Assembly (NCBI GenBank): GCA_017509065.1
Contig: JAFWQM010000113.1
Location: 1 to 29,994 of the forward strand
Source: Clostridia bacterium
GTDB lineage: Bacteria > Bacillota_A > Clostridia > Christensenellales > Aristaeellaceae
DNA length: 29,994 nucleotides
Direction: 5' to 3'
The notes under the pieces are model-generated. The model saw only the letters and a list, made by a program, of their open reading frames with translations. It had not been told where the DNA came from and did no database searches. Shown here piece after piece: positions 15,985 through 22,754 of the stretch. Positions within the stretch are counted from its first letter, which is position 1. The number at the start of each line of letters is the position of its first letter. The position numbers were made by a program, and so were the translations under genes.

Positions 15985-16056
15985 GCGCCTTTAACTCAGC
16001 GGAAGAGTACCTGGCTTTTAACCAGGGAGTCAAGGGTTCAAATCCCTTAAGACGCA
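15985..16056 (+). tRNA. tRNA-Lys (anticodon TTT), acceptor mismatch
   Basis: D arm ACTC/GAGT, anticodon stem CCTGG/CCAGG with loop CTTTTAA, T arm AAGGG-TTCAAAT-CCCTT. The acceptor GCGCCTT/AAGACGC has a C-A mismatch at the fourth pair. It starts only 1 bp after the CCA of tRNA-Asp. CCA is not encoded. Confidence 0.85.
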
Positions 16057-16062
16057 TTGCTT

Positions 16063-16135
16063 GCATCTGTAACTCAGTTGGCAGAGTAACGGTCCCTTAA
16101 ACCGTGAGCCGCAGGTTCGAGCCCTGCCAGGTGCA
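16063..16135 (+). tRNA. tRNA-Lys (anticodon CTT) with C33
   Basis: Acceptor GCATCTG/CAGGTGC pairs fully (one T-G), D arm ACTC/GAGT, T arm GCAGG-TTCGAGC-CCTGC. The anticodon stem ACGGT/ACCGT closes a 7-nt loop CCCTTAA, so position 33, almost always T in elongator tRNAs, is C. CCA is not encoded. Confidence 0.82.
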
Positions 16136-16174
16136 TTCCCCGAGGCATGCATGGCAAAAACGCGCCTCGTATCC

Positions 16175-16248
16175 GGCCTCTTCGTCTAACGGCAGGACAC
16201 AGGATTCTCATTCCTGAAACGCGGGTTCAATCCCCGCAGAGGTTGCCA
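16175..16248 (+). tRNA. tRNA-Glu (anticodon CTC)
   Basis: Acceptor GGCCTCT/AGAGGTT, anticodon stem CAGGA/TCCTG with loop TTCTCAT, T arm GCGGG-TTCAATC-CCCGC, discriminator G and encoded CCA (16246-16248). The candidate large RNA begins at the next base. Confidence 0.92.
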
Positions 16249-16681
16249 TGGCGCCGTGAACAAAACCTTCCCGCGGTGGCGCTGATTTCGACGAATTTGT
16301 TCAAAAGGGTGGTTTCGGCTCTTTGAGATAAACCCAGTGATGGGGATAAAGGGACGTCCGTCCCGACTTGCCGCGAGGCGAGCCCAGCGGAAAACCCATA
16401 AACAAGGTTCTGCCTTCCTGCCCAAGGGCGACTGCTGAGGGTATGGCGGAATCGGGATCGGCGGTACATCGCCGGGTTCCTAACCTGGAAACAGGGGAGA
16501 AAGCTTTATGGATCTACGGTGCGAGTTGTGCAAGAACAAGTGCTGTATTTATCTGCCGGAGGTTCCTCAAACCGAAAGGAAGGGACGGAAGGACAGAAGG
16601 GAGTCCGCAAGACGAACAGGGCTGCGAATTCTGGGCCTTGTCCAAAAGACAGGGATGGTAAATGTACACCTCGCAGTCCAC

Positions 16682-16755
16682 AAGCATTTAGCTCAATGGT
16701 TGAGCATTCAACCTCTAATTGAAAGATGTCGGTTCAAATCCGGCCATGCAAGCCA
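16682..16755 (+). tRNA. Embedded tRNA-Arg(TCT)-like element with degenerate acceptor
   Basis: D arm GCTC/GAGC, anticodon stem TTCAA/TTGAA with loop CCTCTAA (anticodon TCT, C at position 33), T arm GTCGG-TTCAAAT-CCGGC, G and encoded CCA at 16752-16755. The acceptor AAGCATT/CATGCAA forms only four pairs. The whole module is enclosed by TGTACAC (16663-16669) and GTGTACG (16760-16766), so it sits in the loop of a larger stem. It may be a tRNA-like RNA domain rather than a working tRNA. Confidence 0.6.
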
Positions 16756-17024
16756 AAGAGTGTACGGCTTCAGGAAAGAAAATCAACTTATTGTTCTGCA
16801 ATATGAACACGTATGAAGGCCGCAAGCTGACATATGAGAAAGTATCGAGTAAGTGCAACTCTAAGAGACGGCAGTCTCTGAATCCCGCAAGGAAGAATGT
16901 GCCCAAAGGAAATCTATAGCGTCCTGATGCAAGAGTTTGCTGGTTTTTACAAAATCAGTGTTGATATCCGCTACTGGCTAATCCCCAGTGTGAACACCGG
17001 CGCCAACGCCGACAGACGCGGATG

Positions 17025-17054
17025 AAACAGACCAAGTTCTCAGTCTGTTTTTTT
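17025..17054 (+). terminator. Intrinsic terminator of the tRNA/ncRNA operon
   Basis: AAACAGAC (17025-17032) pairs with GTCTGTTT (17043-17050) around a 10-nt loop, ending in a run of seven T (17048-17054). Confidence 0.92.
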
Positions 17055-17176
17055 CATAGGTTTCTGGTGCTCAAAGTATAAACAAAGAACATCCTTTTTA
17101 TAAATTTAGATCATGCATGAAAAGTCATTCGGAATGATAACGCATGCGTCCGCCCTGTTGTTGCCCGAATAAACCA

Positions 17177-17205
17177 TTGTCCTGGCTATGGCATTTTGGT
17201 ATAAT
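17177..17205 (+). promoter_or_regulatory. Promoter of the metallopeptidase gene
   Basis: TTGTCC (17177-17182), 17-bp spacer, perfect TATAAT (17200-17205). It drives the short gene starting about 40 bp downstream. Confidence 0.65.
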
Positions 17206-17245
17206 ACGATAGTGGCAGTAAACCGTTTTCACGAAAGGCTCATGG

Positions 17246-17647
17246 ATGATGCGTATCGAGGATTTCAAACAGATCATCGCGGAATTGCTCACCGAACTTC
17301 CCGAGGAATTCTTTCGGGACCTGACCGGAGGCGTCATTGTTTCAGAAGCGGCTTTGGTTCCGGATTACGCGCAGGGGAATGACCTGTTTATCATGGGGCA
17401 GTATTCGGTTTTCAGCGGGGTGCGGCAGATCGTCATTTACAAGGGTTCCTTTGACCGCGCGCATCCCTTTGCTAACGCAAATGAAGCAAAAGGCATCCTG
17501 CGCGGCGTCGTGCGTCATGAATTCCGTCACCATCTGGAATATCTGGGCGGTATCCATGGCGCGTCTTCACTGGAAGCGCAGGATAAACGGGAAAAACAGG
17601 CTTATCTTTCCCGCCATAAAAGGACGGATATCAACAGAAAACCTTGA
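17246..17647 (+). CDS. Metallopeptidase family protein (HExxH, TTHA0227-like)
   Basis: A 133-residue protein resembling the small minimal zincin-like metallopeptidase family. The motif HEFRHH at about 101-106 supplies the HExxH zinc-binding site; the preceding IVIYKGSFDRAHPFANAN block fits the family's beta region. Length fits. No signal peptide or membrane segment, so cytoplasmic. The ATG at 17246 is preceded by GAAAGG. Substrates of this family are unknown. The gene is monocistronic, and its 3' end converges on aroQ with only 26 bp and no terminator between. Confidence 0.78.
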   Translation: MMRIEDFKQIIAELLTELPEEFFRDLTGGVIVSEAALVPDYAQGNDLFIMGQYSVFSGVRQIVIYKGSFDRAHPFANANEAKGILRGVVRHEFRHHLEYLGGIHGASSLEAQDKREKQAYLSRHKRTDINRKP

Positions 17648-17673
17648 TAAAAGCCCGGCGCTCGTCCGTGCTG

Positions 17674-18129
17674 TCATGGGTCAGTATCCCGAGCCTGTTC
17701 TTTTCCCTGATTCACATACCATTCCAGTGCTTTTCCGTATCCCTCAAAGCCCAGGCCGACGAAATGCGCCTGGCAGGCCATGCCCGCGTAGCTGATTCGG
17801 CGGAAGGCTTCGCGCTGATTGATGTCGGTCAGATGCACTTCCACAGCGGGAATGCTGACCGCTTTCAGCGCGTCCAGTATGGCCACGGAGGTATGGGTGT
17901 AAGCGGCGGGATTGATGACGATGCCGTCCGCGTTTCCGTATGCCGCCTGAATTTTGTCCACCAAAGCCCCTTCGTGGTTGCTCTGGAAGATTTCAACTTC
18001 GATCTTTAGTTGCTTTGCTTTTTCGTTGATGTACTTTACCAAATCCTCATAGGTCTGGGTTCCGTACAGATGCTTCTCCCGAATGCCCAGCATGTTCAGG
18101 TTCGGCCCGTTCAGCACCAGCAGCTTCAT
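17674..18129 (-). CDS. aroQ: Type II 3-dehydroquinate dehydratase
   Basis: A 151-residue enzyme converting 3-dehydroquinate to 3-dehydroshikimate, step three of the shikimate pathway. Family motifs are complete: LNGPNLNMLGIRE, the catalytic tyrosine in HLYG, FQSNHEGALVDKIQ, the NPAAYTHTSVAILDAL block and EVHLTDINQREAFRR with SYAGMACQ. The ATG is preceded by GGAGGG, located inside the upstream aroE/K gene, which it overlaps by 83 bp in another frame. It is the last gene of the tyrA-aroQ operon. Confidence 0.97.
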   Translation of the reverse strand: MKLLVLNGPNLNMLGIREKHLYGTQTYEDLVKYINEKAKQLKIEVEIFQSNHEGALVDKIQAAYGNADGIVINPAAYTHTSVAILDALKAVSIPAVEVHLTDINQREAFRRISYAGMACQAHFVGLGFEGYGKALEWYVNQGKEQARDTDP

Positions 18130-19348
18130 AAAATCCCTCCACGATCTTCTGTGCGGTCAGGGTTCTTTGCTCCTGACTGTCCACGCTGTAATCCGCGCAG
18201 GCCCGGTACAGGGGCAGGCGCGTTTTTTCCATTTCCCTTAGTTTTTCTTGATTGACCGACAGCGGACGGCCCTGCGTCGCGAGTTTTTCGATGGGCCGCC
18301 GCAGCCAGCAGATGACGCCGTTCTGCCGCAGCGCCCGGATGTTTTCTTCCCGCAGCACGGCCCCGCCGCCGGTGGCGATCACCAGGCCGCTTTCCTTTCC
18401 ATATTCCCTGACGATTTCGCTTTCAAGAACGCGGAAGCCTGCTTCGCCCTGCTCCTCAAAAATCCTGGGAATCGGGCCGTGGCGCTTCACAATTTCCGCG
18501 TCCAGATCCACGAAGGGCCTGTTCAGCTTTTCAGCGGCCAGTCTGCTCTGGGTGGATTTCCCGCAGCCCGGCATCCCCATCAGCACCAGGTTCAGGCATT
18601 CCCGCCGCACGGACTGAAATGCTTCCTGTATCTTTTCTTCGGGAATCTCCGTGTCCAGAAACAGTGTCGCCGCGTGCCAGGCCTGGGCCACCAGCATCCA
18701 CAGCCCATCGATACAGGGGATGCCTGCCGCCTCCGCGTCCAGCAGGAGCTTCGTTTTCGCGGGGTTGTAGATCACGTCCGCCACGCCTTTTATCCGGGGG
18801 AAGCGATTCAGGTCGATGGGAGACACCATGTTGTTGGGATACATGCCCACCGGCGTGGCGTTGATGATTACTTCAGCGTCAGTGTGCTTTGTGTATAAAT
18901 CATTGTAGGTGACGGGGCCCTTCCTTGACACCACCACTGTTTCCTTGGCTTTCCTTTCCCGGCACGCCGCCTGTGCGGTCAGAGAAGTGCCGCCGCTGCC
19001 TAAGATCACGACTTTTCGGCCTGTCAGCCCGATGCCCGCCCGATCCAGCATGGACAGCATCCCTGCCAGATCCGTGTTGTAGGCATAGATTCTTCCGTCC
19101 CGATTCACCAGCGTGTTGGCGCTGCCGATGGCCCGCACCGACGGAGACAGTTCGTCGCAGAAGGGCAGAACAGCCTGCTTATAGGGGATGGTCACATTTA
19201 GACCCTGGAACTGCTTCCCCCGCAGCAGCGCTTCCATATCCGTCAGCGGCATCGGATAAAGCTGATAATCATAATCCCCGAAAAACCGGTGGATACGCGG
19301 GGAATAGCTGTGCCCCAGCCTTTCCCCGATCAAGCCGTATGCTATCAT
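18047..19348 (-). CDS. aroE/aroK: Bifunctional shikimate dehydrogenase/shikimate kinase fusion
   Basis: A 433-residue fusion. Residues 1 to about 245 are shikimate dehydrogenase: SYSPRIH, NVTIPYK with catalytic K57, the AYNTD substrate aspartate (D93), a nucleotide-binding loop GSGGTSLTA and INATPVGMYPN. Residues about 252-410 are shikimate kinase: Walker A GMPGCGKST (258-266), DLDAEIV, GEAGFRVLESE, ATGGGAVL and GRPLS. It thus carries 3-dehydroshikimate to shikimate-3-phosphate. Residues 407-433 are encoded by DNA that is also the start of aroQ and look unlike kinase sequence. The start overlaps the pheA stop as ATGA. Confidence 0.95.
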   Translation of the reverse strand: MIAYGLIGERLGHSYSPRIHRFFGDYDYQLYPMPLTDMEALLRGKQFQGLNVTIPYKQAVLPFCDELSPSVRAIGSANTLVNRDGRIYAYNTDLAGMLSMLDRAGIGLTGRKVVILGSGGTSLTAQAACRERKAKETVVVSRKGPVTYNDLYTKHTDAEVIINATPVGMYPNNMVSPIDLNRFPRIKGVADVIYNPAKTKLLLDAEAAGIPCIDGLWMLVAQAWHAATLFLDTEIPEEKIQEAFQSVRRECLNLVLMGMPGCGKSTQSRLAAEKLNRPFVDLDAEIVKRHGPIPRIFEEQGEAGFRVLESEIVREYGKESGLVIATGGGAVLREENIRALRQNGVICWLRRPIEKLATQGRPLSVNQEKLREMEKTRLPLYRACADYSVDSQEQRTLTAQKIVEGFYEAAGAERAEPEHAGHSGEASVRNPDL

Positions 19349-20493
19349 CTTAGCTCCTCGTAGTTCCCCAGGAACACAAGCTGGTCGGCTTCCTGCTTCA
19401 ATTGTCCGATCAGGCCACGCACAGCGGGATCGAGAATGGAGGCTTCGATGTCGAAGAAGAAGCGGAATTCAAAGTCCTTGCCGGGGATGGGGCGGCTTTC
19501 CAGTTTGGTCAAATTCAGGCCCATCACGGAAATCAGCGACAAAAGCCGGTACAGCGAGCCGGGCTGGTGCGCGGCGGTGAGCATGAGGGAAATCTTGTTC
19601 GCGCCTTCGTACACGGTCAGGTCTTTGGCGATGCAGATGAAGCGAGTGGAATTGTTTTCCGTGTCGCTGACGGAATCGGACAGGGTTTCCAGGCCGTACA
19701 GCTGCTCGCATGTCCGGGAAGCGATGGCCGCGAGATCCTTTCGTTCTGAACGCGCGGCAAAAGCGGCGGCGACGGCTGTATTTTCCATGGGCGTAGCTTT
19801 GACAGACGGATGCGCCGCAAAAAAAGCGGAGCACTGGCGAAGCGCCTGATCGTGGGAAACCACTTCGCGCACGTCCTGAAGCTTGACGCCTGGGCGGGCC
19901 AGCAGCCGGTGATCGATCTTCTGCCGCGCGGCGCAGACGATGTGAAAATGGTGCTTTTCCATCAGATCGTACACCTGGGTGACAGAACCGGCGGTGGTGT
20001 TTTCAATCGGCAGCACGCCGAAGGGGCACATGCCCTTTTCCACCGCGTTGAACACATCGTTGAAAGTGTTCATGTACAGGATTTGCGGGAAAGCGAACAT
20101 CCTCTCCGTGGCCTTCTGGGAATACGCGCCTTCCGTGCCCTGGCAGGCCACCATCACCCGCTCTGGCATTTTCTTCTGCGCACCTGTCGCCGCTTTTTCC
20201 AGTTCCATTGACAGGGTGGTTTCCGCGCCCTGCTGCTTCAGCTGGTACGCCCGGCTGACGCTGAACAGGGTTTGATACAGCAGCTTGGCGTAATGCTCCA
20301 AATCCTCCCCCGCCATCAGGGAAACACGGTTGATGATTTCCCGCTCCCGCCGCGTGTCCAGGATGGGCAGATTCTTTTCCTGCTTGTAGGCGGCCACGTC
20401 CCTGACCAGGTTCATGCGCCGGGAAAAAAGCCCGATCAGCTCATTGTCGATAGCATCCAGCTTTCCGCGGATCTCCTGTAAATTCATTTCCAT
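19345..20493 (-). CDS. pheA: Bifunctional chorismate mutase/prephenate dehydratase
   Basis: A 382-residue P-protein of phenylalanine synthesis. The chorismate mutase domain (about 1-85) starts LQEIRGKLDAIDNELIGLFS and keeps the RREREIINRV helix. The prephenate dehydratase domain (about 110-290) has ACQGTEGAYSQKA, GVLPIENTTAGSV and the catalytic NNSTRF motif. The C-terminal ACT domain (about 295-375) has GSLYRLLSLI and the ESRP Phe-binding motif, indicating feedback inhibition by Phe. Its RBS AAGGAGT overlaps the end of aroC; the gap to aroC is 4 bp. Confidence 0.97.
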   Translation of the reverse strand: MEMNLQEIRGKLDAIDNELIGLFSRRMNLVRDVAAYKQEKNLPILDTRREREIINRVSLMAGEDLEHYAKLLYQTLFSVSRAYQLKQQGAETTLSMELEKAATGAQKKMPERVMVACQGTEGAYSQKATERMFAFPQILYMNTFNDVFNAVEKGMCPFGVLPIENTTAGSVTQVYDLMEKHHFHIVCAARQKIDHRLLARPGVKLQDVREVVSHDQALRQCSAFFAAHPSVKATPMENTAVAAAFAARSERKDLAAIASRTCEQLYGLETLSDSVSDTENNSTRFICIAKDLTVYEGANKISLMLTAAHQPGSLYRLLSLISVMGLNLTKLESRPIPGKDFEFRFFFDIEASILDPAVRGLIGQLKQEADQLVFLGNYEELR

Positions 20494-20497
20494 AGTT

Positions 20498-21565
20498 TTA
20501 TACTCCTTGCAATAAGATGTCGAGCAAAACGATCGCGGCGACGGCTTCCACCACGGGCACGGCGCGGGGAACGACGCAGGGGTCGTGGCGGCCTTGGATA
20601 GTGAGCGCGGTTTCCGTCATGAATTTGAGGTTCACGCTCTGCTGAGGTTTGGCAATGGAAGGCGTGGGCTTGAAGGAAACTGTGAAGTATACCGGCATTC
20701 CGTTCGTGATGCCACCCAATATGCCGCCCGCGTGGTTGGTGACGGTGCGGACAGCGCCGTCCTTTACGGTGAAAGCGTCATTGTTTTCGCTGCCGTGGGA
20801 TTGCGTGTCTCCGAACTGTACGCCCTTCACGGCAGGAATGCCGAACAGAGCCTGGGCCAGCTTCCCTTCCAGTCCGCCGAAATACGGCCCGCCCAAACCG
20901 ATTGGAAGGCCGGTAATAAAGCACTCCACATCGCCGCCGACGCTGTCACCCCGCTGCCGGGCCGCTTCGATTGCGGCTTTCATCGCTTCGCCCTTTTCCG
21001 AGTCAATCACTGGAAAAACGTTCTTTTCATAGAAAGGAAGATGAGGATTCACCGTGTCCGACTTCGCGTCCTTCACGGTGCCGATACGGGCGATATGCGC
21101 GGCGATAAAAACGCCCTTTTCTTCCAGGAATTGTTTTGCCAGCGCTCCGGCGAAGCAGAGCGGCGCTGTCAGCCGCGCCGAAAACTGTCCGCCGCCTCGG
21201 CTGTCCCAGGCTTCGCCGTACTTGCAATGGGCGGTATAGTCCGCGTGCCCGGGCCGGGGAATATCCTTCAGCACCGCGTAATCGGCGGAATGGGTGTTGC
21301 TGTTGCGGATAACGGCGGTGATGGGCGCGCCGCAGGTTTGACCGTTTTCGTTCAGGCCGGAGAGGATTTCCGGCTGGTCAGCTTCCTTTCGGGGCGTGCT
21401 CCAGGCGTTCTGCCCCGGCGCGCGGCGGGCCATGAAAGTGCTGATCTTCTCTCCGTCGGGTGTGAAGCCCGCCGGAAAGCCTTCCATCACGCAGCCGACA
21501 GCCGGGCCGTGGGACTGGCCGAACAGCGTCACCTTGAAGCGTTCGCCCACACTGAAATCAGACAT
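20498..21565 (-). CDS. aroC: Chorismate synthase
   Basis: A 355-residue enzyme that converts EPSP to chorismate with reduced FMN. Motifs: GQSHGPAVGCVMEGFPAG near the N-terminus (GESHG in classical members), RRAPGQ, the RPGHADYT segment, SRGGGQFSARLTAP replacing the classical GRSSARET, and GRHDPCVVPRAVPV at the C-terminus. These substitutions match a recognised clostridial subgroup rather than damage. GGGAGG lies upstream of the ATG. It overlaps aroA by 8 bp. Confidence 0.97.
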   Translation of the reverse strand: MSDFSVGERFKVTLFGQSHGPAVGCVMEGFPAGFTPDGEKISTFMARRAPGQNAWSTPRKEADQPEILSGLNENGQTCGAPITAVIRNSNTHSADYAVLKDIPRPGHADYTAHCKYGEAWDSRGGGQFSARLTAPLCFAGALAKQFLEEKGVFIAAHIARIGTVKDAKSDTVNPHLPFYEKNVFPVIDSEKGEAMKAAIEAARQRGDSVGGDVECFITGLPIGLGGPYFGGLEGKLAQALFGIPAVKGVQFGDTQSHGSENNDAFTVKDGAVRTVTNHAGGILGGITNGMPVYFTVSFKPTPSIAKPQQSVNLKFMTETALTIQGRHDPCVVPRAVPVVEAVAAIVLLDILLQGV

Positions 21566-22754
21566 GGAGCTTTCCTCCCAAACGATTAAAATCTTCCCAG
21601 AAATCGGGATAGGATTTGTTTACCGCCTCCGCCCCGAGGATCGTCACCGGCTCTTCGCAGAACGTGGCGGCGATGGCGGCGCTCATTACCACCCGGTGGT
21701 CATTCTGCCCGTCCACCGTGCCGCCTTTCAGTCGCGTTCCGTGAATGATCAGCCCGTCCGGCAGCTCCTCCACATTCCCTCCCAAGGCATGAATCGTCTC
21801 CGCCATGGCGGACAGCCTGTCCGATTCCTTGAGGCGAAGCCGCGCGGCCCCTGCAATACGGGTTGTTTTCCCCGGCGATGCTGCGGCAGCGGCAGACAGG
21901 ACGGGCATTAAATCCGGCGTCTGGCTCACGTCAATCTCCCCGCCGATTTGCGTCAGCAGCTTTTCAATGGCCTTGTCGCCCTGGCAGGAGTCGTCGTTCA
22001 ACCCGGAAACTGTAACATTGCTGCCAAGTGCGTCCGCCGCCAGCCAGAACGCGGCGGCGCTCCAGTCCGCTTCCGCGTATACCTCCCCAGGAGAAGCATA
22101 TGTTTGATTTCCCGGCACCCGCCAGCCGTTTTCAATTTCTTCGATCCTTATACCAAACTGCCGCAGGACGGAGAGGGTCAAATCCACATAAGGCCTGGAT
22201 TCCAGTGGGGACGAATAAATCAGCGTGCTGTTCCCGTCCAGCAGGGGAAGTGCGAACAGCAATCCCGTGAAATACTGGCTGCTCACGTCGCCGGGCAGAG
22301 CAAAGGTTCCGGCCTGTAAACCACCATGAACGATCAGTGGCAGGAAATCTCCGTCAATCACTGCGCCATACTCGCGCAGCGCGTAAAGCAGCGGAGCGTT
22401 CGGTCGGGTGGGCAGGCGTCCCTTCCCTGTGAGCCGGGATTCTCCGTTCATGCACGCGCACAGTGGCAGCAGGAAACGAAGCGTCGAGCCGCTTTCGCCG
22501 CAGTCCAGTTCTATGTCCGGCACTCGCATCGGCCCCTGTATCCGAAACATTTCCTTCTGCTTTTCCATCATCACCCCGCAGCTTTCCAGACAGCGGACGG
22601 TAGCGAGGATGTCCTCATTTTCCCGGTTGAAATATATCTTCGTCGCCTCTTCACACAGCGCGGCGGCGATCAGCAGCCGGTGGACGTGAGATTTTGACGA
22701 CGGCGGGCGCGGAATACAGCCGCTCAGAATGCCGGGTTCAATGGTCACAATCAT
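21558..22754 (-). CDS. aroA: EPSP synthase (3-phosphoshikimate 1-carboxyvinyltransferase)
   Basis: A 398-residue enzyme joining shikimate-3-phosphate and PEP. Visible motifs: PPSSKSHVHRLLIAAAL (substrate-binding K and R), CGESGSTLRFLLPL (a divergent form of the NAGTAxR region), GRLPTRPNAPLLYAL, PGDVSSQYFTGLL, RLRLKESDRL and DHRVVMSAA. The ES/GST form of the PEP loop and the shorter length relative to E. coli AroA suggest a class II-like, clostridial enzyme. It overlaps aroB as ATGA and aroC by 8 bp. Confidence 0.96.
   Translation of the reverse strand: MIVTIEPGILSGCIPRPPSSKSHVHRLLIAAALCEEATKIYFNRENEDILATVRCLESCGVMMEKQKEMFRIQGPMRVPDIELDCGESGSTLRFLLPLCACMNGESRLTGKGRLPTRPNAPLLYALREYGAVIDGDFLPLIVHGGLQAGTFALPGDVSSQYFTGLLFALPLLDGNSTLIYSSPLESRPYVDLTLSVLRQFGIRIEEIENGWRVPGNQTYASPGEVYAEADWSAAAFWLAADALGSNVTVSGLNDDSCQGDKAIEKLLTQIGGEIDVSQTPDLMPVLSAAAAASPGKTTRIAGAARLRLKESDRLSAMAETIHALGGNVEELPDGLIIHGTRLKGGTVDGQNDHRVVMSAAIAATFCEEPVTILGAEAVNKSYPDFWEDFNRLGGKLHV

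Larger units (their letters stand above)
16249..17054 (+). ncRNA. Candidate large structured non-coding RNA (GOLLD/ROOL-like)
   Basis: About 800 nt between tRNA-Glu(CTC) and a strong terminator, with no supportable gene on either strand. Many local stems are visible: GCGCC/GGCGC (16251-16282), whose loop sequence GAACAAA (16258) also pairs with TTTGTTC (16296), a possible pseudoknot; GGTTT/AAACC with inner CTC/GAG (16311-16334); GGGAC/GTCCC (16351-16364); a GCGA-capped stem (16368-16381); CGGCG/CGCCG (16459-16474); a GAAA-capped stem (16484-16495); CAGGGC/GCCTTG (16617-16640); AGAGAC/GTCTCT (16864-16879); CTGGTTTT/AAAATCAG (16940-16958); ACTGG/CCAGT (16973-16989). TGGCGCCG at the very start could pair with CGGCGCCA (16998-17005) to close the RNA, although that 3' segment can also form a local hairpin. 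A tRNA-like module sits inside. Size, tRNA neighbourhood and embedded tRNA recall GOLLD and ROOL RNAs; class assignment is inference. Confidence 0.55.

Noticed and set aside
16249..16300. Resemblance of GATTTCGACG to the start of tmRNA
   Set aside because: No tmRNA acceptor, resume codon/tag reading frame or terminal T arm could be found downstream.
16441..16500. A tRNA-Arg(CCT)-like or tRNA-Leu-like half with stem CCGGG/CCTGG and loop TTCCTAA
   Set aside because: No T arm or matching acceptor follows, and the same bases form better hairpins (CGGCG/CGCCG and CCTG-GAAA-CAGG).
16508..16816. A 102-codon frame beginning with a CxxCxxxCC motif and a plausible RBS inside the tRNA/ncRNA region
   Set aside because: It runs through several RNA hairpins and straight through the tRNA-Arg-like module, has no family resemblance beyond the first residues, and is best explained as chance in a structured RNA.
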